Below are positions 16,186 through 25,800 of a DNA stretch of 64,000 nucleotides, one piece after another. The notes under the pieces were generated by a model, which ran no database searches, was not told the DNA's origin, and saw only the letters and a list, made by a program, of their open reading frames with translations. Position 1 is the stretch's first letter. Each line of letters begins with the position of its first letter. The stretch comes from Ignavibacteriota bacterium. Lineage in GTDB: Bacteria; Bacteroidota; Ignavibacteria; UBA10030; BY39. The position numbers and the translations under genes are program-made. The stretch covers positions 124,001-188,000 of the forward strand of contig QOQV01000003.1 in NCBI GenBank assembly GCA_003327435.1. Direction: 5' to 3'.

Positions 16186-18957
16186 TTATTTTATCAAAAG
16201 AATTTTCTTCACTGATGTAAACTTACCTGCCTGCAATCTGTAAAAGTATACACCACTTGGTAAATTATCTGCATAAAATTTTACAGATTTATATCCAGCA
16301 CTTTGATACTCATCAATCAATTTTGAAACCTCTCTACCAAGCATATCATAAATAACAATTTTTACATTATTGTCTTCAGGTAAATCGTAATTAATAGTTG
16401 TCACTGAATTAAATGGGTTAGGATAGTTTTGATGTAAATAATATTTTTGAGGAACTTCCACGATAAAATCTTTAACATTTAACAGTACACTATCAGGTTT
16501 ATTAGAAAATACTTTTGCAGTATAACCGTCTATTACAAATGAAGGAACAGGAACTGCATCAACAGTAAATATACTTTGATCAAAAATATTATACCATTCA
16601 CCTATAGCCAACCAGGGAACATTTAATATTGTTTGTTGTGTTGTGCCCAGATTTGCTATACACATTACCATTGCACCTGATAATGTGTCTTCAAATCCCC
16701 ATACCAGCACCCTCTGTGTTTCATATCTATAAAGTTTACGCAGCTCACCTCTGAAAAGTGCAGGATTGTTTAACCTTTGGAATATCAGTTTTTTGTAATA
16801 CTGGTAGTGTGATTGACCTCGATCTGATGGATAGAGATAAAATTCAACAGGTCTATAGGAGAGTTTTTCATTATCATTTTGCCAACCACGAGGCGCACTG
16901 AATTCCATTCCCTGCCACAACATCGGAATACCAAGCGATGTGAAGATAAATGTTCCATAAAGTTTATCTCTTATCAATGCCTGTTCGAGTGGAACACCCT
17001 GAAATGTAATCATCTCATAAATTAAGGATTGCTCGTCGTGATTTACAGTAGCATTAACAGGTTCGGTTCGATTTGCATATCTCGAAGGCGAAGAAGGACT
17101 ATCGTTACCTGGATACGCACCTAAATCAATTATCAAATTTTCAAAAGTGGATAATGAACGATTTTTATAGATCACTTCCCAGAAAATTTCATCTCTAAAA
17201 CTATCGTGCCAGCCACTTGTAAGCCCGCTATAATAAAGAAGTGCTGGACTTTCCGGTAAATGTTCAGCAATTTGATAAATTTTACCGCCATATTCCTGAT
17301 GAATTTTATTTGCCCACCCTAAAATTCCCTTTGTTGGTTCACTGATGTTCCAACCAATACCCTGCGTCAAATCATATCTGAATCCATCAACTTTATATTC
17401 GTCAATAAACATTTTGAGTGCGGTATATACCAGCTCCTGAGTTTCAACTGCCCAGTGATCCAGGTCTTTGAAGAAACATAATTGATCCTCATTGTAATTA
17501 AGCTGATTACAGCGTTTGAAATATGGATTAATATCTTCATTTGGTGCCATTTGCCATAGTGCACTGGTTTCATTCAAATGATTAAATACTACATCAACAA
17601 TCACAGCAATACCTCTTCCGTGAGCTGAATCCACAAAAGTTTTAAAATCTCGTGGTGTACCATATCCAGGTTCTAACGACAGGTACGAATTCACATCATA
17701 ACCCCAGGAAAAACCAGATTTCCCAATTAAGCCATAATCAGTAATTGGCATCAATTCAATTGCATTAATTCCGAGTGAGTCCAGGTATGGTAGTGTCTCT
17801 ATCAGATGCAGGAAAGTTGCTTCACCAGCACCTAAATTTAGTTTTCCACCAGCAAACTCACCAACATTAAGTTCGTAAATTACAAGTTTGTTCAAAGGTG
17901 GGCGTTGAAAATCCATGTTCTGCCAAACATAATCATCAGCTGTTAAACCTGTTGAATCTGTAGAAAATCTACTACCATTTGTGCCATTCCATCTACCCCA
18001 TGGATCATAAATCAGTTTACCATTTTCTATTTCGTATAAATATTCATAAGTGCCTTTCGGAAGCTTAACATTAATCCACCATTCATTATTTAGAGTAGCT
18101 CGGCGCATTACAATCGGAGGTGCAGTTGAAGGTTGTTGTCCTAAAGGTGCAACACGCAAAAGCACATACTCCTTGCCTGGAACCAATATACGAAATGATG
18201 TCGAATCATTTGATGCTGAACTTGGTAGTGTAACCCCATGCTTTACATAAGCAGGCATAGGTAATGTCGGAATCACATAACCACCTCTTTTATAAACTAC
18301 GGAATCACCTTTATCATTATATCCTACCAGTCGAATAAAATATGATTTTGGTATTGGAGAACTCAATGTATAATCTAAAATCCTTGTTTGTGTATCGAAG
18401 TATTGAGTAACATCAATTGTAGTTCTTGGGGAAGATTCTGTTTGAGCAGTTGATAGTAAAATTGAAGTAATCGAATCGCTATTTGCATGAATAAGTGAAA
18501 TTGTAATTCTTGTAATTTGTTGTGAAACTTCAAATGCATAATATTGGAACCAGAACAAGCGCGTCATCCTGAACACAGAATTATTATAATCAGATGGATT
18601 GGTTTCAGGGTTCAATGGATCGCTATACCAGCCATCAATAGTTCCGCCACGATTGAATTTATACTGAAAAATAGAATCTGCCATTTTTCGTCGCGTATCT
18701 AATGGATCTTTTATCTTAAATGTGTAAGTTTTAACCCATGCTGATAAAGTATTATCATAAGTCATTTGTGAAGGTGCACCAGGATTGATTACGCCACCGG
18801 TATTTGGTCCCCAATTGTTGAATTCGCCTGGAACATATACAAGTGGTGATACCGGCTGGTAAGTTCTGAAAGTTACTGTTATACTATCCGACGGATTAGA
18901 AAAAATGTTGTGTATACAGATCACAGTTAAAATAAAAATCAAAACTTTGTTCTTCAT
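16186..18957 (-). CDS. T9SS-exported GH13 alpha-glucan hydrolase
   Basis: A 923-residue exported alpha-amylase superfamily enzyme. A signal peptide (VLIFILTVICIHNIFS) is followed by a starch-binding-like domain at about 26-115 (VSPLVYVPGEFNNWGP). A second beta domain follows at about 235-320. The GH13 barrel has VVFNHLNE, nucleophile D529 (GFRYDLTQG), acid/base E565 (IAEHLPESP) and D641 (VNHDEQ). The C-terminal 85 residues are a T9SS type A sorting domain (LHQNYPNPFNSVTTINY, then SGVYFYRLQAG). The CBM48-like N-terminus points to isoamylase, pullulanase or branching-type activity rather than plain amylase. It is expected on the cell surface or secreted. A ribosome-binding site (CAGGAGATGAT) precedes the ATG, 1 base after the upstream GH13 gene. 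Confidence 0.9.
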   Translation of the reverse strand: MKNKVLIFILTVICIHNIFSNPSDSITVTFRTYQPVSPLVYVPGEFNNWGPNTGGVINPGAPSQMTYDNTLSAWVKTYTFKIKDPLDTRRKMADSIFQYKFNRGGTIDGWYSDPLNPETNPSDYNNSVFRMTRLFWFQYYAFEVSQQITRITISLIHANSDSITSILLSTAQTESSPRTTIDVTQYFDTQTRILDYTLSSPIPKSYFIRLVGYNDKGDSVVYKRGGYVIPTLPMPAYVKHGVTLPSSASNDSTSFRILVPGKEYVLLRVAPLGQQPSTAPPIVMRRATLNNEWWINVKLPKGTYEYLYEIENGKLIYDPWGRWNGTNGSRFSTDSTGLTADDYVWQNMDFQRPPLNKLVIYELNVGEFAGGKLNLGAGEATFLHLIETLPYLDSLGINAIELMPITDYGLIGKSGFSWGYDVNSYLSLEPGYGTPRDFKTFVDSAHGRGIAVIVDVVFNHLNETSALWQMAPNEDINPYFKRCNQLNYNEDQLCFFKDLDHWAVETQELVYTALKMFIDEYKVDGFRYDLTQGIGWNISEPTKGILGWANKIHQEYGGKIYQIAEHLPESPALLYYSGLTSGWHDSFRDEIFWEVIYKNRSLSTFENLIIDLGAYPGNDSPSSPSRYANRTEPVNATVNHDEQSLIYEMITFQGVPLEQALIRDKLYGTFIFTSLGIPMLWQGMEFSAPRGWQNDNEKLSYRPVEFYLYPSDRGQSHYQYYKKLIFQRLNNPALFRGELRKLYRYETQRVLVWGFEDTLSGAMVMCIANLGTTQQTILNVPWLAIGEWYNIFDQSIFTVDAVPVPSFVIDGYTAKVFSNKPDSVLLNVKDFIVEVPQKYYLHQNYPNPFNSVTTINYDLPEDNNVKIVIYDMLGREVSKLIDEYQSAGYKSVKFYADNLPSGVYFYRLQAGKFTSVKKILLIK

Positions 18958-18958
18958 A

Positions 18959-20431
18959 TCATCTCCTGCTTATTAAAATAATTCCATTCATAGGTGGGAT
19001 GTTTTTAATATTGATAATTGTATTTTCCTGTTTATATTTTTTTCGACTCAGTACATCGTTCCATGTTTTGACACTTTTAAATGGTGATATCAATTTGAGA
19101 TTTTTGCATTCATTTGAATTGTTTAAAATAATAATAGCTTTTTCATTTTGAATTTCTCTTGTAAATGCATAAATATTGTTTTTTTGATCCTTGAGAATTG
19201 TATTAAAGTTTCCTCTCCTCAAAGAAGGAAACTGGTTTCGAATATTGATCAGTTTTTTGTAGTAATTTTGTAGATCTCTATTCCAACGGAGTGTATCCCA
19301 GAGCATAGTTCTTCTGCAATCTGGATCTTTACCGCCCATCATTCCAATTTCATCACCATAATAAATCATTGGTGCACCGATATAAGTCATTTGAAAAAGC
19401 ACCGCAAGCTTTACTTTTTCTATATTGCCACCCGTGAGGGTGAGAAATCTTTCGGTATCGTGGCTTCCTAACAGGTTTTGTAAAGCATATTGTGATTCAA
19501 GAGGATATTTTCTTGGGATAGAAAGTATGGAATCAAATTGATGAATATTTATTTTGTTAAAAACGAAATATAAGTTAACTGCGTCTCTAAAAAGGTAATT
19601 CATTACAGCATCGAACTGGTCACCTTTTAACCAGGGAGAGGCATCTTCCCAGATTTCGCCAACGATATAACAATCTGGATTGATTGATTTTACAAGTTTA
19701 CGCCATTCAATCCAGAAATCGTGCGACATTTCATTTGGTACATCCAAACGCCAACCATCAATCCCCATTTCGGTCCACTTACGAGTAGCATCAAATAGAT
19801 ATTTTCGCACATCTGGTTCATCGGTCATTAATTTCGGTAAATCACCAATTCCCCACCATGCTTCATAATTAGGTTTTGCAGGCGGAAGTTGAACAGGAAA
19901 ACTATGCACTTTATACCAGTGCAGATAACGAGAGTTTTTCTCGTTCTTAACAATATCCTGAAAAGCAAAAAAATCTATACCTGTGTGATTAAATACTCCA
20001 TCAATTACAACTCTTATACCTCTTTTATGACATTCCTCAATCAATTTCTTGAAAGTTTCATCATCACCGAAGTTATCATCAATTTGAAAATAATCTTTAG
20101 TATGATATTTATGGTTTGAATTTGATTCAAAGATTGGGTTAAAGTAAATAGCATTTACGCCTAAACTCTGAATATAATCAAGTTTCTGAATAACACCTTG
20201 AAGGTCGCCACCAAAATAGTTATAATATTTTGGATCTGCGCTCCAGTTTTCAACATTTGGTGGATCATTAGTTGTATCACCATTATAAAAGCGCTCAGGG
20301 AATATCTGGTAAAATATCGCATCTTTAACCCAATCAGGAACGAAACTATTTTGAGAATACAGAGATTGTGTAAAAGGTAAAATAAAAAGTACGAGTATCA
20401 ATCCTGTTAATTTCTTCATAATGATTCTCAT
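18959..20431 (-). CDS. exported GH13 cyclomaltodextrinase/neopullulanase-like enzyme
   Basis: A 490-residue GH13 enzyme with a signal peptide (LILVLFILPFTQSLYSQ). It has DAIFYQIFPERFYNGD at residues 37-52, VIDGVFNHTG (143-151), nucleophile D230 (GWRLDVPNE), acid/base E259 (IVGEIWEDAS) and D325 (LLGSHDTERF). The DVPNE form is typical of the cyclomaltodextrinase, maltogenic amylase and neopullulanase group (GH13_20-like). It lacks the N-terminal dimerisation domain of that group, and it has no T9SS tail, so it is likely periplasmic. The start at 20431 overlaps the M16 stop (ATGA); an ATG 12 bases further in is an alternative. It probably trims oligosaccharides released by the surface enzyme encoded next. 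Confidence 0.88.
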   Translation of the reverse strand: MRIIMKKLTGLILVLFILPFTQSLYSQNSFVPDWVKDAIFYQIFPERFYNGDTTNDPPNVENWSADPKYYNYFGGDLQGVIQKLDYIQSLGVNAIYFNPIFESNSNHKYHTKDYFQIDDNFGDDETFKKLIEECHKRGIRVVIDGVFNHTGIDFFAFQDIVKNEKNSRYLHWYKVHSFPVQLPPAKPNYEAWWGIGDLPKLMTDEPDVRKYLFDATRKWTEMGIDGWRLDVPNEMSHDFWIEWRKLVKSINPDCYIVGEIWEDASPWLKGDQFDAVMNYLFRDAVNLYFVFNKINIHQFDSILSIPRKYPLESQYALQNLLGSHDTERFLTLTGGNIEKVKLAVLFQMTYIGAPMIYYGDEIGMMGGKDPDCRRTMLWDTLRWNRDLQNYYKKLINIRNQFPSLRRGNFNTILKDQKNNIYAFTREIQNEKAIIILNNSNECKNLKLISPFKSVKTWNDVLSRKKYKQENTIINIKNIPPMNGIILISRR

Positions 20432-21726
20432 TTATAGTTAAAAAGTTCTTCTGTTACTTTCTTTTTCTTTCCTACATAAACGAACGAAAGATTTTTGATA
20501 TATTTGTTTGCCATCTCTTGAATTTGAGCGGAAGTAACCTCATTTATATAATCGACTAATTTTTGAGCATTTTTCCAGTCGCCGGTGTACAATTCAGCAG
20601 CAGCAAGGGCGCCTGCCTGCATTGCATTTGTCTCCTGTCGCATAAAATCCATAGTAATGAAACGCATTTTATGATTGTTCAACTCTTTTCCCGGAATTGG
20701 TTCTTTTTTTAATCTATCTAATTCGGCAAGCATAACCTTAATCGCGGAATCAGGATCTGTAGTTGATACATAGATGAAACCTGTCGAGGTTTTTTCTGTA
20801 ACAACAGCTGCTGTGGGTGCATAACTCAAATTTCTCTTTGTTCTAACTTCTTCGAAAACCCGATCCCTTAAAATCGAATGACCAAGTAGAGCTGCATAAT
20901 AATCTTTTTCATTCATACGTGGTAGTAAATACTGACCCATAATGTAATTAGTTGGAATTGGTTTTTCCACTATATGGTATCCGCCAGTTTTAGCACGAGC
21001 TGGCACAGGAAGCTCAGCTTCCTGATAACTCCCAGCGGGAATTTTACTTAACAAGTTCGAGATTTTATTTTCAACATCCTTGATATCGAGTTTGCCTACT
21101 ATTACAAATAAAAGGCGAGATTTAACTATTAGATTTTTATAATAGTTTACCAGTTCATCTCTTGTAAATTTATTTACATTATCCAGATTTCCTATCCAGC
21201 GATTTGAATATGGGTGGTCCTGATAAAACCATAAAATCATTTCTTTTCTAATAAGAGCATCCGGGTTGGTATCTTCGGTTTTGATAGAACTGATTAATTG
21301 TTCACGAGTTAATTCGACTTCGCTGCTATCAAATGCCGGATTCAGAATAACATCTTGAAAAAGCTCGTAGGTTTTATTAAAATTATCCTTAATCGAACGA
21401 ATTGAGATTACAGAAAAATCATTAGCACAATTTGCTGATATACTTGAACCGAGTTTTTCAAGAATTCTATTGTATTCTTCTTTAGGATAATTTTCAGTAC
21501 CTCCGGTAGTAGCTACATTAAGTGCGAAGTTTTCAATTCCTGCATTTTCTTTTGTAAGGTTTGTAGTACCACCTTTAATAAACATTCTAAATGCAACAAC
21601 ATCATTTTCTGCCTGTTTAAATATGACTTTTACACCATCAATATTCATTTCTTTAACATCCTTTTGTGCATATATTTGGTTTAACATTAAAATAGAGAGT
21701 AAAAATATTTTGGTTATAATTTTCAT
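20428..21726 (-). CDS. M16-family peptidase, non-catalytic subunit
   Basis: A 432-residue M16 (insulinase/processing-peptidase) protein with a signal peptide. Where active members have HxxEH, this one has N66-F-A-L-N70, so it cannot bind the zinc. The C-terminal half keeps the RTKRNLSYAP segment, whose Arg and Tyr bind substrate in partner subunits. It is therefore the alpha-type half of a heterodimer, with the active subunit encoded 17 bases upstream at 21744-23132. A good ribosome-binding site (AAAGGAGC) precedes the ATG. It probably acts in the periplasm on exported proteins or peptides. Confidence 0.9.
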   Translation of the reverse strand: MKIITKIFLLSILMLNQIYAQKDVKEMNIDGVKVIFKQAENDVVAFRMFIKGGTTNLTKENAGIENFALNVATTGGTENYPKEEYNRILEKLGSSISANCANDFSVISIRSIKDNFNKTYELFQDVILNPAFDSSEVELTREQLISSIKTEDTNPDALIRKEMILWFYQDHPYSNRWIGNLDNVNKFTRDELVNYYKNLIVKSRLLFVIVGKLDIKDVENKISNLLSKIPAGSYQEAELPVPARAKTGGYHIVEKPIPTNYIMGQYLLPRMNEKDYYAALLGHSILRDRVFEEVRTKRNLSYAPTAAVVTEKTSTGFIYVSTTDPDSAIKVMLAELDRLKKEPIPGKELNNHKMRFITMDFMRQETNAMQAGALAAAELYTGDWKNAQKLVDYINEVTSAQIQEMANKYIKNLSFVYVGKKKKVTEELFNYK

Positions 21727-21743
21727 TTTTAGCTCCTTTCCTT

Positions 21744-23132
21744 TTATTTTCCACTTTTTTCAATAGCTGATGTTCCTAACAGCAGATCGCTTTCTTTTAA
21801 ATCAATAGTTTTTGCTGCTTCTTCAGAGATTAAAACACCAATAGCATAATTTTTTCCTTTTATATACTTCCTCACATAATCATTAATATCTTCCCTGCTT
21901 ACTCTTTTCAGGTTTTTAAGATAATTTTCATAATAATCCAATCCAGCAATAGCCCACCAGTAACTGACATTATGAACCCAGCTGGAAGTAGATTCTCTGG
22001 AATAAATCTCCTCAACAGCCATAGTATTTATAGCTGTTTCGAGTTGTTCATCGGTGTAATAATCTGGAGAATCAAAATTTTCAATTTCCTGACCAAGAGC
22101 TTTAATAGCATCTTTAAGTTTATCCTGAGTTGATTGGAAGAAAAACATTATTGGACCAACATTTTGTTCGGTTTGATATCCGACATTAATCCCCAACATC
22201 AATCCAGATTCTACAAGGTTTTTATAGAACCTGGAAGTTTTCTGATTTAAGATATTCGAAAAAACATCTGCAGCGTAAGTTGCTTTTACATCGCGTTTTG
22301 TATCAGGTCCGTGAAATCCAACCATACAAACAGGAACTGGAAATTGCTTTTCAATAATAATCGTTTCCGGTTTATCAAGCGGTCTAAAAGTTACAGGAGG
22401 ATTTTTAATAAAAGGATCCTCACTCTTTTTCCACTCTGAAAAATATTTTTCTACAAGTTTAAAAACTTCTTCCGCTCTTACATCTCCTGCAATCAATAGT
22501 GCAGAATTATTTGGAATGTAGAACTTTTTTTGAATTGTTCTCATTTGTTCCTGTGTGGCGGCAAGTATTGTACTCCTTTCACCCAGTGCATTTTTACGAT
22601 TATAATGTTCACCCCAGAGTTTCTTATTTACAGCAACCATAAGATGATATGGTGGTTGCGATTCTGCCCTGTCATATTCACCTATAACAACAGGTCTTTC
22701 CTTTTCAAGTTCATTTTGATCAAAAAGTGGATACAGGGTTGCATCACGCATAAATTCGATTGCCTGTTCTAAATTTTGTTTTGGGCAGGTGAAGAAATAA
22801 TTCACCCTTTCATTACCGGTGGTCCCATTAAAGATAATTCCCAACTCTCGAGTTCTTTCGAGAAATGCTTCCTGATTTGGAATTTTCTGGTTTGCTTTAA
22901 AGAACATATGTTCGTACAAATGTGATAAACCACTATATTCGGGTGGTTCAGTAAAAGCACCGTTCTTAACACAAATTTCGATCGTCACTAACGGAACTGA
23001 ATGATTTTCAATTACCAGAACTTCAAGTCCATTCTTCAAAATTTTCTTTTTAATGCCTAAATCTTTGCTCATAATATTTCCTTGAATTAGTGAAAGAATA
23101 AGGAGAAAAACGAACATTTTTAAAATCTTCAT
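21744..23132 (-). CDS. M16-family zinc metallopeptidase, catalytic subunit
   Basis: A 462-residue M16B peptidase with a signal peptide (MFVFLLILSLIQGNIMS). The inverted zinc motif HxxEH is intact as H71-L-Y-E74-H75 (GLSHLYEHMFFKAN), and the downstream zinc-ligand Glu lies in the segment VVIGEYDRAESQ. The C-terminal half holds the second M16 repeat. It pairs with the motif-less subunit encoded just downstream, like mitochondrial processing peptidase or the bacterial PqqL/YmxG-type pairs. It heads a four-gene minus-strand operon ending at the terminator near 16118. Substrate unknown. Confidence 0.92.
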   Translation of the reverse strand: MKILKMFVFLLILSLIQGNIMSKDLGIKKKILKNGLEVLVIENHSVPLVTIEICVKNGAFTEPPEYSGLSHLYEHMFFKANQKIPNQEAFLERTRELGIIFNGTTGNERVNYFFTCPKQNLEQAIEFMRDATLYPLFDQNELEKERPVVIGEYDRAESQPPYHLMVAVNKKLWGEHYNRKNALGERSTILAATQEQMRTIQKKFYIPNNSALLIAGDVRAEEVFKLVEKYFSEWKKSEDPFIKNPPVTFRPLDKPETIIIEKQFPVPVCMVGFHGPDTKRDVKATYAADVFSNILNQKTSRFYKNLVESGLMLGINVGYQTEQNVGPIMFFFQSTQDKLKDAIKALGQEIENFDSPDYYTDEQLETAINTMAVEEIYSRESTSSWVHNVSYWWAIAGLDYYENYLKNLKRVSREDINDYVRKYIKGKNYAIGVLISEEAAKTIDLKESDLLLGTSAIEKSGK

Positions 23133-23161
23133 AAATCTACCCTTTCAAGTTTTTAAACAAT

Positions 23162-23190
23162 TTGACATTTGTTGTAAGAATAATTATAAT
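23162..23190 (+). promoter_or_regulatory. consensus sigma-70 promoter of glnA
   Basis: TTGACA at 23162-23167 and TATAAT at 23185-23190 are separated by exactly 17 bases, 35 bases before the glnA ATG. The minus strand also reads TATAAT at 23183-23188, so the same AT-rich core may serve the divergent M16 operon, although no good -35 is visible for it. Confidence 0.8.
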
Positions 23191-23225
23191 AGATAAAAAA
23201 TTCAATTAAATATGGATAAAATTCT

Positions 23226-24554
23226 ATGAAAGAACAAATTTTTGCGCAACTGAAAAAAGATAAAGTAAAGTTTATACAATTGCAATTTACCGACCTCTAT
23301 GGCATTGTTAAGAGTTTAACAATACCTGCCAGCAAGCTTGCTGATTCATTGGAATATGGTACCTGGTTCGATGGTTCATCAATTGAGGGTTTTGCTCGAA
23401 TTCATGAAAGCGATATGTTTTTAAAGCCAGACATAGCAACTTACGCAGTAATGCCCTGGTTAAACTCACCTGATGGTAATACTGCCAGATTCATCTGTGA
23501 TGTTTATAATCACGATGGTACTCCATTCGAAGGTGATCCGAGATATATACTTAAAAAAGTTGTTGCCGAAGCCAGAAAAATGGGTTACGAGTTTATGACC
23601 GGTCCTGAACTTGAATTTTTTATCTTCAGAAGGTCAAATGGATTACACGCATTACCACATGATCAAGCGGGTTATTTTGATTTAACAACGGATCAGGCAT
23701 ACAATTTAAGACGCGAGATGATTGTTGCACTGGAAAAATTTGGAATAGATGTAGAAGCATCGCATCATGAAGTTGCAATTGGTCAGCACGAGATTGATTT
23801 TAAATATGGAGACGCACTTAAAACTGCCGATAATGCTTCAACATTAAGATTTGTATTGAAAGCAATTGTTCAGCCATACGATTTACATGTCACATTTATG
23901 CCAAAACCGCTTATGGGAGTTAACGGCTCAGGCATGCATGTGCATCAAAGTTTGTTTGATATAAAAACAGGAAAGAATATTTTCTATGATTCCAAAGATA
24001 AATACCAACTTTCGAAAAAAGCATACAACTTTATCGCTGGGTTGATGAAACACATAAAAGGAATGTCGGCAATCCTTTCACCTACGGTAAATTCTTATAA
24101 GAGGTTAGTGCCTGGATATGAAGCGCCCGTATACATTTGCTGGGCAAGAACAAATCGTTCAGCATTGATCAGGGTTCCAAAGATATCCAAAAATAAAATT
24201 AATTCAACAAGAATTGAATTAAGATGCCCGGATCCTGCATCCAATATTTATCTCGCTTTTGCAATAATGCTTAAAGCTGGACTTGATGGCATCAAAAGAA
24301 ATTTAATTCCTCCTGCTGCAGTTGAAGAAGATGTTTACCATTTCGATGATAGTAAACTGAAAACATTAAAGATTGATACACTTCCAAACTCATTACTGGA
24401 AGCTATAAAAGAAATGGAAAAAAGCGATATTGTGAAGCAAACTTTAGGTGAACACACCTATACAAAATTCCTTGAAGCAAAAATGAAAGAATGGGACGAA
24501 TTCAGATTACAGGTTACTCAGTGGGAATTGGATAAATATCTCGAAATTTATTAA
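23226..24554 (+). CDS. glnA: glutamine synthetase type I
   Basis: GlnA makes glutamine from glutamate, ammonia and ATP. The 442-residue protein has the beta-grasp opening VKFIQLQFTDLYGIVKS and the latch region WFDGSSIEGFARIHESDM (residues 48-65). Metal and substrate sites include GPELEFFIF, VNGSGMHVHQSLF and NRSALIRVPK. The length and the lack of the NLYDLP adenylylation segment place it with the short GSI-alpha group (Bacillus/Thermotoga type), so control by adenylylation is not expected. It is monocistronic, with a consensus promoter in front and a hairpin terminator behind. Confidence 0.96.
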   Translation: MKEQIFAQLKKDKVKFIQLQFTDLYGIVKSLTIPASKLADSLEYGTWFDGSSIEGFARIHESDMFLKPDIATYAVMPWLNSPDGNTARFICDVYNHDGTPFEGDPRYILKKVVAEARKMGYEFMTGPELEFFIFRRSNGLHALPHDQAGYFDLTTDQAYNLRREMIVALEKFGIDVEASHHEVAIGQHEIDFKYGDALKTADNASTLRFVLKAIVQPYDLHVTFMPKPLMGVNGSGMHVHQSLFDIKTGKNIFYDSKDKYQLSKKAYNFIAGLMKHIKGMSAILSPTVNSYKRLVPGYEAPVYICWARTNRSALIRVPKISKNKINSTRIELRCPDPASNIYLAFAIMLKAGLDGIKRNLIPPAAVEEDVYHFDDSKLKTLKIDTLPNSLLEAIKEMEKSDIVKQTLGEHTYTKFLEAKMKEWDEFRLQVTQWELDKYLEIY

Positions 24555-24579
24555 TTATACATTTGCTCATACTATAAAG

Positions 24580-24608
24580 TGGGGCTAACTAAAATTAAGA
24601 TAGCCCCA
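24580..24608 (+). terminator. terminator between glnA and the cytochrome-porin gene
   Basis: TGGGGCTA (24580-24587) pairs with TAGCCCCA (24601-24608) over a 13-base loop and is followed by TTTTTA on the plus strand. It lies 26 bases past the glnA stop and 12 bases past the end of the convergent gene, so it may stop transcription from both sides; the T-run favours the plus strand. Confidence 0.8.
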
Positions 24609-24620
24609 TTTTTATTTCCA

Positions 24621-25787
24621 TTAGAAAGCAGTTACGAAACCAATAGTAATATTATTTGATTTTGCTTCTAAATCGTAACCATATTCAAACATTAATTTTA
24701 AATTTCTGGCAAGCAGATAACTAAAGTTACCTGCTATTGAGTGATAATTGAAATAATCAGATTTGATTTTATTATACAACAAAAATAAATACCACTTGCT
24801 TTTATCACCTTCCGGTGCATACATTAGTTCGGCAAATCCCCCGCGAGCAATCTGTGAATGTTCGGTTTCAGTGAAGTCAGGATTTGTATCTTTTCTATAA
24901 AGAAACTGTCCACTTAACTCGAATGGTTCAAATTCAAGACTGAAATCAGCACCAAACATATTTATATTGTTAATGAATTTACCGGCAGGTTCCACTCGAC
25001 TTTCTTTACCAAGATATGCAAGAGTACCAATTGAAATATTATCACTCACTGATTGTGCAACTCTGAAGAAAAAGTTTTTATAGGCATCATCATCGAAACC
25101 GAAATCGCTTGCAGGTCCTATTCCGTTGCCGTTAAGAACAGAGGCAAACAAATCGGTACCGGTTGGTAATGTATAATTTAACATTAAACCACGATCATAA
25201 GTCAAATCTGCTTTTGATTTTTCTGGTTTAATTTTATAAGCCCAGTAATCCTCAAATGTTGGTCTTAGTTCTCTCTTGAATATTGGATCTGCAACCTGAT
25301 ATTGTCCGACCATTAAATCAAATTCTTGATTAGCAATGTTATTGAAATAAATAAAAGCATCTTCAACACCTGCTATTTCACCTCTTTCATCGAAGAGAAA
25401 GTAAAAAAAGTAAGATATGTCTTTTGCAATTTGTCCACTTGAAAGAATTTTTATTATAAATGGCCATTCAATATCGGATTTGGGTTCATTTTTCTGTTGA
25501 TAGCGTGCAAAACCATCAATTCTGAGTGCAAGCGGAAGTTCACGCATAAGAAGCAAAAAATCGTCACCTGTTTCCCGAGTAAATCTCGGAGCTTCTTTAT
25601 CCTTGAGTTGATAGGCATTAGCCGCGAACTCATTACCGTAAGGTTTCAATTTAGGAACTGGTGAATGACAAACATTGCACGACATATCATATTTCCGAGC
25701 GTAAGCCGGAATTGACTGAAGTTGTTGAAAAACAAAAAGTACTAAAATAATGGTAAATAAAATCACTTTGAATAAATTTTTCATCAT
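24621..25787 (-). CDS. Cyc2-like fused cytochrome-porin
   Basis: A 388-residue outer-membrane protein with one haem c site at its N-terminus. After the signal peptide (VILFTIILVLFVFQQLQS) comes PAYARKYDMSCNVCH, with C37-x-x-C40-H41, then PKLKPYGNEFAANAYQ. This matches the pattern of Cyc2-type fused cytochrome-porins (P-x-F/Y-A-R ... CxxCH ... P-x-L-x-x-F/Y-G). The rest (about residues 70-388) is alternating beta-strand sequence ending in Phe, as outer-membrane barrels do. Cyc2 oxidises Fe(II) at the cell surface in iron oxidisers, but relatives with the same motif occur in organisms not known to oxidise iron, so the substrate is open. It is 13 bases downstream of a pentaheme cytochrome gene, with a ribosome-binding site (AAGGAAA). 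Confidence 0.78.
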   Translation of the reverse strand: MMKNLFKVILFTIILVLFVFQQLQSIPAYARKYDMSCNVCHSPVPKLKPYGNEFAANAYQLKDKEAPRFTRETGDDFLLLMRELPLALRIDGFARYQQKNEPKSDIEWPFIIKILSSGQIAKDISYFFYFLFDERGEIAGVEDAFIYFNNIANQEFDLMVGQYQVADPIFKRELRPTFEDYWAYKIKPEKSKADLTYDRGLMLNYTLPTGTDLFASVLNGNGIGPASDFGFDDDAYKNFFFRVAQSVSDNISIGTLAYLGKESRVEPAGKFINNINMFGADFSLEFEPFELSGQFLYRKDTNPDFTETEHSQIARGGFAELMYAPEGDKSKWYLFLLYNKIKSDYFNYHSIAGNFSYLLARNLKLMFEYGYDLEAKSNNITIGFVTAF

Positions 25788-25800
25788 TCATTTCCTTCTT

